Of a stretch of DNA of 64,000 nt, positions 35,460-44,173 are shown in pieces. Source of the stretch: Endozoicomonas sp965232255 (lineage in GTDB: Bacteria > Pseudomonadota > Gammaproteobacteria > Pseudomonadales > Endozoicomonadaceae); the NCBI GenBank assembly GCA_965232255.1, contig OZ246962.1, positions 1,488,001 through 1,552,000 of the forward strand, written 5' to 3'. The translations under genes and the position numbers were made by a program. The notes beneath the pieces are model-generated. The model was not told where the DNA came from. It ran no database searches and saw nothing but the letters and a program-made list of their open reading frames with translations. Numbering within the stretch: the stretch's first letter is position 1; each line of letters begins with the position of its first letter.

Positions 35460-35535
35460 TGGTGCCGGCACCAAGAGTCGAACTCGGGACCCTCTGATTA
35501 CAAGTCAGATGCTCTACCAACTGAGCTATACCGGC
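35460..35535 (-). tRNA. tRNA-Thr (anticodon TGT)
   Basis: On the minus strand the 76-base sequence begins GCCGGTATAGCTCAG and ends in GCCGGCACCA. The 7-bp acceptor stem, the D-arm AGCTCAGTTGGTAGAGC, the anticodon stem-loop CTGACTTGTAATCAG with loop CTTGTAA (anticodon TGT) and the T-arm with GTTCGACTC are all complete. The terminal CCA is encoded. It is a single gene with its own promoter and terminator. Confidence 0.97.
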
Positions 35536-35549
35536 GGGGAACGGTGTGC

Positions 35550-35578
35550 ATATTATTTATGGCCGATGTGTTTGTCAA
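35550..35578 (-). promoter_or_regulatory. Sigma-70 promoter of tRNA-Thr
   Basis: On the minus strand TTGACA (35578-35573) is separated by 17 bases from TAATAT (35555-35550). The predicted start is about 15 bases below the -10 box, immediately before the tRNA 5' end at 35535. Both boxes are near-consensus. Confidence 0.9.
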
Positions 35579-35801
35579 CTTCTACGTTTTATTTGCAGGT
35601 AATTAAAATATGTCACAGAGGCCTAGACTTGCCTCCAGAGCTTTCTCCTCACGCCCCATGGCGCTAAATTAGAGTGCTGGCCCGTTAGTAGTCGTTAATC
35701 TTGCGTGAGAAGTGCAGTCGTGCATACTGCTTTGGTCGTCTTTTGGTTATGCTCGGTTTCTGGTGGTTGGCTCGGTTTCCAACTTCCAGACGGCTTCTGA
35801 G

Positions 35802-37169
35802 TTAATGGCATTGCACCATTTCTTCTTCAGTTGCTATCGGCTGTGGTGTTGTTGCATCCGCAACAGCAGACGGCGCCTCGCAGCGTGGCAGGGAAATAAT
35901 AAAACGGGTACCTCTTTGTGTGTTCAGATCTAATGGGCTGACCACCTCAATGGTGCCGGCATGCTCCTCAATAATGCTCCCGGTCAGTGCCAGACCAAGC
36001 CCGGTACCGTGGCCGTCCTCTTTGGTAGTGAAAAAAGGCTCGAACAGTTTTTCCTGCAATGGCTTGGGGATACCGTGTCCCTGGTCTTCAACGTGTATGG
36101 TAACTGTGTGTTTACTGGCCGAGGTGTTGACGCAAACGACACTGGTACAAGTAGGGTCATCGCTTTCTGAGGCATCGGCGGCATTTTTTAGCAAATTGGT
36201 AAACACCTGTTGCAGCTTCTGACCATCGCCACTGACGTACAGACCTCCGGTACATTGGTTGCGAAACAGAATATTGTCGTTCTTGTGGCTTAGCTGCAAC
36301 AAGGTGATAGCCTCTTGAACGATGCCGCTGATCTCCACTGGCTCAGTGCTGGCCAAATGGTGTTGCTGCAGCATATTGTTGTGACCGGTTCGAGCGTACG
36401 AGACCAGGGTTTGCACAATACGGCTCACCCGATCAGTTTGCTCGCGTATTTGCCGGGCATTGTTACGAACGGTGGGATTGCTGGTGCAGCTACTCAGTTC
36501 TTGGGCCAGAAAGTTGATGCCGGTAATTGGGTTACCAATTTCATGGGCAACACCTGCCGCCAGTTGGCCGATGGATGCCAATCGTTCGCTGTGAAAAAGC
36601 TGCTCTTCCAGCATGCGGGTTTCGGTTTGGTCTTCAAGCAGTATTACCTGATTTGTGCCGTCTATCGCAGAAGCCGCTTTGTGCAGACTGAAATAACAAG
36701 GCATTCCTGCTACGTCTACTGCGTGTCTGTTCAGATGTTGTTCCGGACGTTGCAGAAAATCCCCGAGAATTGTGCTCCAGGGTTCAGTAATGGTTTGTAT
36801 CGACTGCCCGAGAACATCGCTGTCGACAATGCCAGTCAGCTCATTCATGGCCTGATTCCAGAGCATCACTTCATGGCTGGTGCTGTGAATGGCACAGGCA
36901 GCCATGGGTAACGTCTGCAGAGTGTTTTGGTGATTACGCCTGAAATTGTCCAGTTCATCCGCCAACTCCGCGAGTCTGGAACAGTAAACTGCCATCCTGG
37001 ACTTCAGGTAATGCACGTCTTGCGTCTGACAATTGTCAGCATTGTCCAGAGGCAGGATAGCGTTGATCATCTCATGGGCGATGGTAGAACCCAGCAGTCT
37101 GGACAGATTATTCTCAATACCGTCGCGCAGACGTCTTAATGAGTGCGATCGGCGATCATCAGTGGTCAT
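35802..37169 (-). CDS. Soluble PAS-containing sensor histidine kinase
   Basis: A 455-residue kinase with an N-terminal coiled helix (ELADELDNFRRNHQ), a PAS-like domain (MLWNQAMNELTGIV), then the dimerisation/phosphoacceptor helix with His209 (AAGVAHEIGNP), the N box (FTNLLKNAADAS), the G1 box (VEDQGHGIP) and the G2 box (GTGLGLALTG). The order and the linker resemble the kinase half of sodium/solute-symporter-kinase fusions (CbrA-like), but no membrane helices precede it and its stop-bounded frame begins with this cytoplasmic part. No response regulator is adjacent. It may be a soluble energy- or redox-linked kinase or a truncated fusion kinase. Confidence 0.9.
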   Translation of the reverse strand: MTTDDRRSHSLRRLRDGIENNLSRLLGSTIAHEMINAILPLDNADNCQTQDVHYLKSRMAVYCSRLAELADELDNFRRNHQNTLQTLPMAACAIHSTSHEVMLWNQAMNELTGIVDSDVLGQSIQTITEPWSTILGDFLQRPEQHLNRHAVDVAGMPCYFSLHKAASAIDGTNQVILLEDQTETRMLEEQLFHSERLASIGQLAAGVAHEIGNPITGINFLAQELSSCTSNPTVRNNARQIREQTDRVSRIVQTLVSYARTGHNNMLQQHHLASTEPVEISGIVQEAITLLQLSHKNDNILFRNQCTGGLYVSGDGQKLQQVFTNLLKNAADASESDDPTCTSVVCVNTSASKHTVTIHVEDQGHGIPKPLQEKLFEPFFTTKEDGHGTGLGLALTGSIIEEHAGTIEVVSPLDLNTQRGTRFIISLPRCEAPSAVADATTPQPIATEEEMVQCH

Positions 37170-37334
37170 ATCACCAGCCGCCGTTTTGTGGTTGAGTCAT
37201 TATGGTAATTGTTGTAGGTAGATGTCGTAAAGAACGACAGGCGTGCAGTCCACGACGCTGTGCGGGCAAGATTGTCGCCGATGAACTTTTACCGGCTCAG
37301 GTTGTCGCTGAGTTAAGGCAAGAAGTGCAACTGA

Positions 37335-38231
37335 ATGAGTCGGTGTGGCTATCGGGCAATGTTATCGGATGCCATTAGGACTAAGACAAAAATTCCTTCC
37401 GGCGGTCATGCTGTTGTCAGGACTGATCGCCGAGCTTTCCGCAATGGCAAAACGGTTGGCTTCTTCTGGCGTACCGTGGCGGATTTCAGTCAGCGCGGCC
37501 GCTTGTTGGCAAATGGATGCCAGAAACCGGCTATTGCCAAGTCATTAAGAAGCCGTCGTATATGTGCGCTGGCTGATGGCATTTACTTGTGCTCTTTTCG
37601 TCCTGTAATGCTGCGCTACAGGCGCAGTGATTGCCTAGCTTATCGACGCTTCCGATTTATTGGCAAACTGACGCTTTCTGCAGGAACTCAAAGGTCACAG
37701 TCGACCTTGGTGGGGACAAAAAATCAGCCGCTGCCTTGGCGAACAGGGCGCGACATTCTTATTGGGAATGCTCTTATTGGCAATAAAGTAATCATTGCTG
37801 AACGGCATAGCGTTTTTTGCCAGTTGTTGTTTGATTATTACGCTGTTGCCCGGCCGCTGGGCGAGCCGCCTTACTGCACAGCGCATCGACCTGACTTTTT
37901 TTACGATTACGCCGAGCGTTGTCCGTCACAGGAAGGTCGTTGGCCACCTGGCGATGATCCTCGTGGTTTTTACGATGCCCGCTTCTTCAGCACAGCGTCA
38001 GAACCTTGTTTGGTACTTTTCAGAAAATCCCGCTTCGGCTTCTGGCATATCAAGCTGCTGGCGGCATTGCTGCTGTTGTTTATTCTTACTGCTGGTCTTG
38101 ATGCCCTTACCGGCATTCAGGGCTATTGCTCGTTACCCACACTGTCGGCTGCCGGATTGTTGTCCGGGTTAATCGTTGCCCTGGCGATGGTTGCGCTGCT
38201 CGTATTGGTGATGTGTCTGCTCAGGCGCTAG
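37335..38231 (+). CDS. Hypothetical protein with C-terminal membrane helices
   Basis: A 298-codon open frame with no competing long frame on either strand, so it is likely real or recently decayed. The first 200 residues are R/C/Y/F-rich and match nothing I know. The last 65 residues hold two clear hydrophobic helices, starting LLAALLLLFILTAGLDALTG and LSAAGLLSGLIVALAMVALL, and end in CLLRR. The ATG at 37335 has only a weak GAAG upstream. It lies between a minus-strand kinase and the plus-strand TRIC-like gene. Confidence 0.4.
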   Translation: MSRCGYRAMLSDAIRTKTKIPSGGHAVVRTDRRAFRNGKTVGFFWRTVADFSQRGRLLANGCQKPAIAKSLRSRRICALADGIYLCSFRPVMLRYRRSDCLAYRRFRFIGKLTLSAGTQRSQSTLVGTKNQPLPWRTGRDILIGNALIGNKVIIAERHSVFCQLLFDYYAVARPLGEPPYCTAHRPDFFYDYAERCPSQEGRWPPGDDPRGFYDARFFSTASEPCLVLFRKSRFGFWHIKLLAALLLLFILTAGLDALTGIQGYCSLPTLSAAGLLSGLIVALAMVALLVLVMCLLRR

Positions 38232-38402
38232 CTGTGTGTCGGTGCCATTCTTATACGTCACGGTATTTTCATTGGCTAATAGCGACAAACCGAATGCCTT
38301 GATCTGTTGGGTGCTAGGATGATCTGGCAACATGGCTATTTCTTTTTTGCTCCGGGCGACTCATAATTCGGCACTTTTAACTCCTGACTTGTAGACCTGT
38401 TA

Positions 38403-39011
38403 ATGCTGCTCTATTCTCTTGACCTTTTTGGAACGGCGGTGTTTGCCATCAGTGGTGTCTGGGTGGCCTGTCGTAAAGACATGGACCTGTTCGGTGCCCT
38501 GGTTCTCGCCTTTGTCACGGCGGTGGGTGGCGGCACGATTCGGGACGTCCTGCTTTCAGCGACGCCCGTGTTCTGGATTAAGGATACTCTTTACCTGCTG
38601 GTCATCCTGGCTACGGTCTTGTTTGCCATCGTCGTCCGTGAGTGGCATGAGCGCAGCAAGTGGATTATGCAGGTTTCTGATGCTCTGGGTCTGGCAGTTT
38701 TTGTTGTGATTGGCGTGACCAAATCGCTTTCCTACGGCGTGGAGCCGATGGTGGCCATTATGATGGGTGTGCTGACGGGCTGCGGTGGTGGCGTGATTCG
38801 GGATATGCTGGCCGGGGAGGTACCAATGGTGCTGCGTAAGGAGATTTACGCTTCAGCGGCCATGGTCGGCGGCGCAGTGCTGGTATTTCTTGAGCCGCTG
38901 ATTCAGAACATTGATATCACCTCGCTGATTGCGGCGACAACGGTGCTGGTATTGCGGTTGCTGGCGTTGTACAAAGACTTGTCACTGCCCAGCTTTAGCC
39001 TACCCAAGTAA
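38403..39011 (+). CDS. TRIC/YadS-family (UPF0126) membrane channel protein
   Basis: A 202-residue inner-membrane protein with about seven hydrophobic helices and two copies of the family repeat, GGGTIRDVLL and GGGVIRDMLAG, marking an internal duplication. Bacterial members of this family form trimeric cation channels related to the eukaryotic TRIC channels; substrate specificity in bacteria is not settled. The ATG is at 38403. It is monocistronic. Confidence 0.9.
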   Translation: MLLYSLDLFGTAVFAISGVWVACRKDMDLFGALVLAFVTAVGGGTIRDVLLSATPVFWIKDTLYLLVILATVLFAIVVREWHERSKWIMQVSDALGLAVFVVIGVTKSLSYGVEPMVAIMMGVLTGCGGGVIRDMLAGEVPMVLRKEIYASAAMVGGAVLVFLEPLIQNIDITSLIAATTVLVLRLLALYKDLSLPSFSLPK

Positions 39012-39087
39012 AAATAAAATAAAGAGGCGGTAACATCTGAAGCTGCCAATATCTTTTTTGCCAACATGAACCGACGTTAATACCGTA

Positions 39088-40218
39088 CTACTCCTCCAGG
39101 CTCGCACCGGTACCATCCGTGCTACTAAGGTGCCGGGCCAGTGCCCATTCAATGTGCTCCCGCACCAGCGGCGAACAATCCTCTACACGCCCTTGCAAGG
39201 CAGAAATCCCCTGAGCACTCGTCGGTCCATTGCCGAGTGCCACGGCAATATTACGCAACCAGTTGTCATAACCAGTCCGACGGATGGGAGAGCCGGCGGT
39301 GCGTTCAAGAAACTGTGCTTCAGTCCAGTTAAACAACTCCACCAGGTCACTGGCATCAAGATTATGTCGGGGCTGGAAATCACCCTCTGCGCTTGGACGG
39401 GCAAAGCGGTTCCACGGGCAGACCAACTGGCAATCATCGCAGCCGAATATGCGGTTGCCCATCATTGGTCGCAGGTGTTTCGGGATGGCTCCCCGGTTTT
39501 CAATAGTCAGGTAGGAGATGCAGCGTCTGGCATCCACCTGATAAGGTGCGACGATGGCTTGGGTGGGGCACGTGTCCATGCAGGCGGTACAGCGTCCGCA
39601 ATGGCTTTTGTCAACCGGTGGATCCACCGGCAGTGGCAGATTAGTGAACAGTTCGCCCAAAAAGAAAAACGAGCCAGCCTGACGGTTTATGATCAGCGAG
39701 TGCTTGCCCATCCATCCCAGTCCGGCCTGTTGTGCCAGGGAGCGCTCCAGTACCGGCGCGCTGTCGACAAACGCGCGATAGCCGTGCTCGCCTGCTTCGT
39801 CTGCAATTTTCTGGCCCAGTACGGTCAGGCGTTTGCGGATCAGTTTGTGGTAGTCGCGCCCCAAGGCATAGCGCGAGATGTAGGCTTTTTCCGGTTGACT
39901 CAACAGTTTGGTGGTTTCGGTATCAGCCGGCAGGTAATCCATGCGAGCAGAAATAATACGCTGGACGCCGGGATGCAGCTGCTCTGGTCGTGCCCGCAGT
40001 GCCAGATGTTCAGCCATGTAGGTCATATCGCCGTGATAACCCTTGGCCAGCCAGGTGTGTAGATGCTGTAAATCACCTGCGGGTATTTTCGCTGCGGTAA
40101 TCCCGATAGCCTGAAAACCAAGCTCGCTGGCCCAGATATTGATTTTGGCGCGCAGGGCAATCATTGCCTGTGGGAGCGAGGTATCAATGATCGGGATTAA
40201 AGGTGATGGTTCAGACAC
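39088..40218 (-). CDS. queG: Epoxyqueuosine reductase QueG
   Basis: Performs the last queuosine step, reducing epoxyqueuosine in tRNA with cobalamin. The frame is open to 40332, but GTG 40218 gives MSEPSPLIP and aligns with the E. coli start MSEP. The protein (376 residues) has the GLGWMGKHSLIIN region, the first iron-sulfur cluster motif CGRCTACMDTCPT and the second CDDCQLVCPWN. QueG commonly neighbours the nnrD-tsaE-amidase-mutL block, as here; it is divergent from nnrD. Confidence 0.94.
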   Translation of the reverse strand: MSEPSPLIPIIDTSLPQAMIALRAKINIWASELGFQAIGITAAKIPAGDLQHLHTWLAKGYHGDMTYMAEHLALRARPEQLHPGVQRIISARMDYLPADTETTKLLSQPEKAYISRYALGRDYHKLIRKRLTVLGQKIADEAGEHGYRAFVDSAPVLERSLAQQAGLGWMGKHSLIINRQAGSFFFLGELFTNLPLPVDPPVDKSHCGRCTACMDTCPTQAIVAPYQVDARRCISYLTIENRGAIPKHLRPMMGNRIFGCDDCQLVCPWNRFARPSAEGDFQPRHNLDASDLVELFNWTEAQFLERTAGSPIRRTGYDNWLRNIAVALGNGPTSAQGISALQGRVEDCSPLVREHIEWALARHLSSTDGTGASLEE

Positions 40219-40421
40219 GAAAATACACTGACTCTTCGGGGATGCTTTGATGAAATGGCTTGCCCGGGCAAAGCATAATAAAATCAGCAGATGCACAACA
40301 TTTCCCCAAGCCCGCGGCCTGGTATGTGTCATCCGGGCGTTCTGTTGTCACTGGATTGCTTTTCCCAATGGTGATCACGGTAGCGAATTGTACCATCGAT
40401 TACCCCACTGCGAGTGTGCGC

Positions 40422-42002
40422 ATGAATACGAGTTTACCGGAGGCGCTCTACACGGCAGAGCAGGTTCGTCAGCTGGATCATGCGGCCATCCATCAGGCCG
40501 GTATTAGCGGATTTGAACTGATGAGTCGGGCGGCCAGTGCAGTTATGGCAGCCATGTTCCACCACTGGCCCAAGGCGAAGACGATCCTGGTGCTGTGCGG
40601 TGCTGGCAATAATGGTGGTGACGGTTATCTGGTTGCCAGCCTGGCCAAAAAACAGGGCTTACGGGTCAATGTGCTCAGTTGTCGCGATCCGGCCCAGCTT
40701 AGCGGAGATGCTCGTACGGCGTGGCAGGCTTGTCTGGATGCGGGTGTGAGAGTTCGACCTTACGACGCCCGACAGTCGTTGGTAGCCGATGTGGTGGTGG
40801 ATGCCATGCTTGGCACCGGGCTGACTGGTGTTGTCCGGGGTGACTGTGCCGACGCCATTCGTCGTCTGAATCATTTGCACACGCCGGTGTGTGCGGTGGA
40901 CATTCCCTCGGGCCTCTGTGCCGATACCGGGGCAGTCATGGGTGAGGCAGTGCGAGCTACGTTGACGGTCTCTTTTATTGGTCTGAAAACCGGTTTGTTA
41001 ACTGGACAGGGGCGCGAGTATTGCGGCCAGCTGCTGTTCGATGACCTGGGTGTGCCACCAGCAGTCTATCAGCGTGTGCAGAGTCAGTGCCAACGGCTAG
41101 CGGCTGGGCAATTCCGGGGTTGGCTGCCAAGGCGTAGCCGGGTGGCCCATAAGGGAAATTTTGGTCATCTGTTGTTGGTTGGTGGTAATGAGGGGATGCC
41201 CGGGGCAATCCTGCTGGCGGCGGAGTCAGCCTTGCACTGTGGGGCAGGTCTGGTTACGGTGGCCACCCGCAAAAATCATCTGACGGCACTCGCCGTACGT
41301 TGTCCGGAGGTGATGGGTGTCGGCGTGAAGACCGGTAGCGGTCTGGGTTCGCTGGTCGATGGCAAGAGCGCCATTGTTATCGGACCGGGTCTTGGTCGGG
41401 ACGACTGGGGGTTAAAATTGTTGCAAGAAGTGTTGGCTGCCCGTTGCCCCGTAGTGCTTGATGCGGACGCCCTGAATCTTTTATCGCATCATCCACAGTT
41501 GCTAAATACACGAAAGTCCCCGATGATTTTCACCCCTCACCCTGGCGAGCTGGCACGCCTGACCGGGCAGAGCATCGCCGCCATCGAACGTGATCGTCCG
41601 GCGGCTTTATTGCATGGCCAACGTCAGCTAACGGTCCATGTTGCTGGGCACCAGAGGGATAGCGGCACTGAAAAAGAGTACGACACTGGCGATAGAAAAT
41701 ATGAGCGTCACGTCGTCTTGTTGCTTAAAGGGGCCGGTACACTGATTTATGATGGTCACAGGATGGCCCTTTGCTCCGAGGGCAACCCGGGCATGGCCGT
41801 GCCCGGTATGGGTGATGTGCTTAGTGGCGTGACCGGCGCTTTGCTGGTCCAGGGGCTAACACCTTTTCGGGCAGCCCGGCTGGCAACGTGGCTGCACGCT
41901 TCAGCGGCTGATGAACTGGCTGCTAACCAGGGAGAGACTGGTTTGCGGGCAAGTGAGTTGATTCCGGTCATCAGACAACGACTGAATTGTGTTATTGAGT
42001 GA
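40422..42002 (+). CDS. nnr: Bifunctional NAD(P)H-hydrate epimerase / ADP-dependent dehydratase
   Basis: Repairs hydrated NAD(P)H. The N-terminal epimerase domain (YjeF_N) has CGAGNNGGDGYLVA and the catalytic-site DAMLGTGLTG; the C-terminal ribokinase-like dehydratase has GNFGHLLLVGGN, PHPGELARL and AVPGMGDVLSGVTGAL. ATG 40422 (MNTSLPEALYTAEQ) is the natural start; the frame is open to 40260. A stretch of about 25 polar residues (QRDSGTEKEYDTGDRKYERH and flanks, 41640-41712) sits between the DRPAAL helix and VVLLLKGAGT, longer than usual for the family. tsaE starts 30 bases downstream. Confidence 0.94.
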   Translation: MNTSLPEALYTAEQVRQLDHAAIHQAGISGFELMSRAASAVMAAMFHHWPKAKTILVLCGAGNNGGDGYLVASLAKKQGLRVNVLSCRDPAQLSGDARTAWQACLDAGVRVRPYDARQSLVADVVVDAMLGTGLTGVVRGDCADAIRRLNHLHTPVCAVDIPSGLCADTGAVMGEAVRATLTVSFIGLKTGLLTGQGREYCGQLLFDDLGVPPAVYQRVQSQCQRLAAGQFRGWLPRRSRVAHKGNFGHLLLVGGNEGMPGAILLAAESALHCGAGLVTVATRKNHLTALAVRCPEVMGVGVKTGSGLGSLVDGKSAIVIGPGLGRDDWGLKLLQEVLAARCPVVLDADALNLLSHHPQLLNTRKSPMIFTPHPGELARLTGQSIAAIERDRPAALLHGQRQLTVHVAGHQRDSGTEKEYDTGDRKYERHVVLLLKGAGTLIYDGHRMALCSEGNPGMAVPGMGDVLSGVTGALLVQGLTPFRAARLATWLHASAADELAANQGETGLRASELIPVIRQRLNCVIE

Positions 42003-42032
42003 TTAACAGGCGGTTTGCACATACCAGCCGTG

Positions 42033-42524
42033 ATGGAAATGTTTATGCAAGGCAGATATGAACTGCTGATCAACAATGAAGCTGCCATGGTGGCGTTGGG
42101 AGGGCATCTGGCCCAAGCTCTGCAAGGACGTGCTGTGGTTTACCTCCACGGTGACCTGGGTGCCGGCAAGACCACGTTCTGCCGGGGCGTGTTGCGCCAT
42201 TTTGGCCACCAGGGAGCAGTGAAAAGTCCGACTTACACGCTGGTAGAGCCTTATGACGTGAGCGGTCATCGTATTTACCACTTTGATCTGTACCGGCTGG
42301 CCGACCCGGAAGAGCTGGAGTTCATCGGTGGCCGGGATTATTTCAGCGAGGCCGCCCTGTGCCTGATCGAGTGGCCTTGCCGTGGACAGGGCGAACTGCC
42401 GCCACCCGACCTGGAAATTACCTTCAGTTACCATTTGCCCGGACGCAAGGCGCACATCGTTGCCGGAAGCGCAGCCGGTGAGCAGGCGCTGGTGAAAATT
42501 GTTGCGTTACAGGAGGGGCAATGA
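42033..42524 (+). CDS. tsaE: tRNA t6A biosynthesis ATPase TsaE
   Basis: P-loop ATPase that works with TsaB and TsaD in forming threonylcarbamoyladenosine at tRNA A37. Walker A is GDLGAGKTTF, followed by VKSPTYTLVEPYD and the YHFDLYRL and IEWP segments of the family. ATG 42033 was chosen; ATG 42015 and ATG 42045 are in frame nearby. The stop overlaps the amidase start by four bases, which indicates coupling. Confidence 0.95.
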   Translation: MEMFMQGRYELLINNEAAMVALGGHLAQALQGRAVVYLHGDLGAGKTTFCRGVLRHFGHQGAVKSPTYTLVEPYDVSGHRIYHFDLYRLADPEELEFIGGRDYFSEAALCLIEWPCRGQGELPPPDLEITFSYHLPGRKAHIVAGSAAGEQALVKIVALQEGQ

Positions 42525-43978
42525 ACAAAGGAACAAGGATTGTTCGCTGGATTAAAAATGCATTGTCGTTTGTTCGGTTGGCATTATCTACTGATCAGAC
42601 ACACGGCAGTCAGCGAACTGAACCGGTTATCGCCATAGACAGACGTCGCGTGGTACGCCAGTTGGGCATAGTGGTGGCTGGGCTTGCCCTGGTCAAAACC
42701 CGGATCGCCGAAGCGGTCTACAAGACGATTAACAGCGTCCGGATCTGGCGTTCGCCCGATAAAACACGACTAGTGTTTGACGTATCCGACGCAGTAAAAC
42801 ACAATCAATTTCCCTTGAGCAATCCTGGTCGTCTGGTCATCGACGTTGCTGACGCCCGGCTCAATGGCTCGTTCAGTGACTTGCAGTTGCGCGGTACCCC
42901 CATTAAAGAGATTCGCCACGGAGCGCGTAATAAAAACGACTTGCGTATCGTGCTTGACCTCAGTGAGAAGGTCGCCGTCGAAAGCTTTCTTCTTAAACCC
43001 AATGCCACTTATGGACACCGTCTGGTGGTGGATTTGTTTGACGATGAGGATCGCAAGCCAAAACCCATTATCAAGCAACAGCCCACCGGTTTTCGTGACA
43101 TCATTGTTGCCATTGATGCCGGTCATGGTGGGGAAGACCCGGGCGCTATTGCCTATGGCGGCGGTTATGAAAAGAATGTGACGCTGGCCATTGCCAAGCA
43201 GCTGGCGACGCTATTCAATCGGGAAAAAGGCTTTAAAGCGCTGCTGGTACGCACTGGGGACTACTACATTGACTTGCGTCGGCGTAGCGAGATTGCCCGG
43301 GAGAATGACGCCGACCTGTTTATCTCGATCCATGCTGATGGTTTTAAAGACCGTCGTGCCAAAGGTGCCTCGGTGTTTGCCTGGTCACAAAAAGGAGCCA
43401 CTTCGGAGATGGCGCGCTGGCTGGAAGAAAAAGAGAATGCTGCTGACAAAATTGGTGGGGAGCGGCAGGCTTACAGCAACGACGACATGCTGAACCAGGT
43501 GCTTTTTGATTTGTCCATTACCTCCACACGAGCTTCGAGCATTGAAGTGGGCAACAAGGTTCTTGGCAATATTGGTGACATTAACCATCTGCACAAAAAG
43601 AGTGTGGAGCTGGCCAATTTTATGGTGCTCAAGTCGCCCGGAGTGCCCTCAATTCTGGTGGAAACCGGGTTTATCACCAACCCGGAAGAGGCGCGCAAGC
43701 TTAAAACCGCCAGCCATCAAAGGGCACTGGCGCGGGAGATTTTTGATGGGGTGATCAGCTGGTTTTACCAGAAGCCACCACCAGATACTATGGTGGCCAA
43801 ATGGAAGCAGGACGGCACGTTGAAAACCCGACCGGCAAAATACGTGATCCGCGCCGGCGATACCTTGTCGGAGATTGCTGATCAGTTTGATGTCAGCATG
43901 AGTGACCTGCGCCGAGTCAATCGGCTGTCCAGCGCCAATGCCATTCGCGTAGGTCAGGTCCTGGAGATCCCCAACTGA
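42521..43978 (+). CDS. N-acetylmuramoyl-L-alanine amidase with AMIN and LysM domains
   Basis: Cleaves septal peptidoglycan during cell separation (AmiB/AmiC type). Order: a cytoplasmic-looking N-tail, RRRVVRQLGIVVAGLAL (a twin-arginine-like signal), an AMIN targeting domain (INSVRIWRSPDKTRLVFD onward), the Amidase_3 domain with zinc ligands in DAGHGG, GGYEKN, SIHAD and the catalytic Glu in LVETGF, and a C-terminal LysM (YVIRAGDTLSEIADQF). The signal type suggests Tat export, as for E. coli AmiC; a Sec route cannot be excluded. The activating EnvC/NlpD partner is not in the window. The gene order tsaE-ami-mutL is conserved. Confidence 0.94.
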   Translation: MNKGTRIVRWIKNALSFVRLALSTDQTHGSQRTEPVIAIDRRRVVRQLGIVVAGLALVKTRIAEAVYKTINSVRIWRSPDKTRLVFDVSDAVKHNQFPLSNPGRLVIDVADARLNGSFSDLQLRGTPIKEIRHGARNKNDLRIVLDLSEKVAVESFLLKPNATYGHRLVVDLFDDEDRKPKPIIKQQPTGFRDIIVAIDAGHGGEDPGAIAYGGGYEKNVTLAIAKQLATLFNREKGFKALLVRTGDYYIDLRRRSEIARENDADLFISIHADGFKDRRAKGASVFAWSQKGATSEMARWLEEKENAADKIGGERQAYSNDDMLNQVLFDLSITSTRASSIEVGNKVLGNIGDINHLHKKSVELANFMVLKSPGVPSILVETGFITNPEEARKLKTASHQRALAREIFDGVISWFYQKPPPDTMVAKWKQDGTLKTRPAKYVIRAGDTLSEIADQFDVSMSDLRRVNRLSSANAIRVGQVLEIPN

Positions 43979-43987
43979 TTCCCTGTG

Positions 43988-44003
43988 GGCCGGATATCCG
44001 GCC
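43988..44003. other. 16-bp perfect palindrome between the amidase gene and mutL
   Basis: GGCCGGATATCCGGCC can form a 6-bp GC-rich stem with an ATAT loop, ten bases after the amidase stop. No T-run follows. It may be a weak pause or terminator separating the amidase from mutL, whose start lies 170 bases further on. Confidence 0.5.
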
Positions 44004-44173
44004 GTGAAGAACTGTGCAACAGAACGAAGTTTTGACATCCTTCCCCAGCTAATTAACCATTCTCACGCAATATCATGCTGTTGTGTGCTTTTAAAGACCG
44101 TTGCCAGCCTTATCAGGTTGGTGACATTCCTGCCCCAGCCAGCACGCTGAGGACATCCAGTGAGGAAACCAGG

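Noticed and set aside
39130..40062. 310-residue plus-strand frame opposite queG
   Set aside because: It is antisense to a complete queG with intact iron-sulfur motifs; shadow frame.
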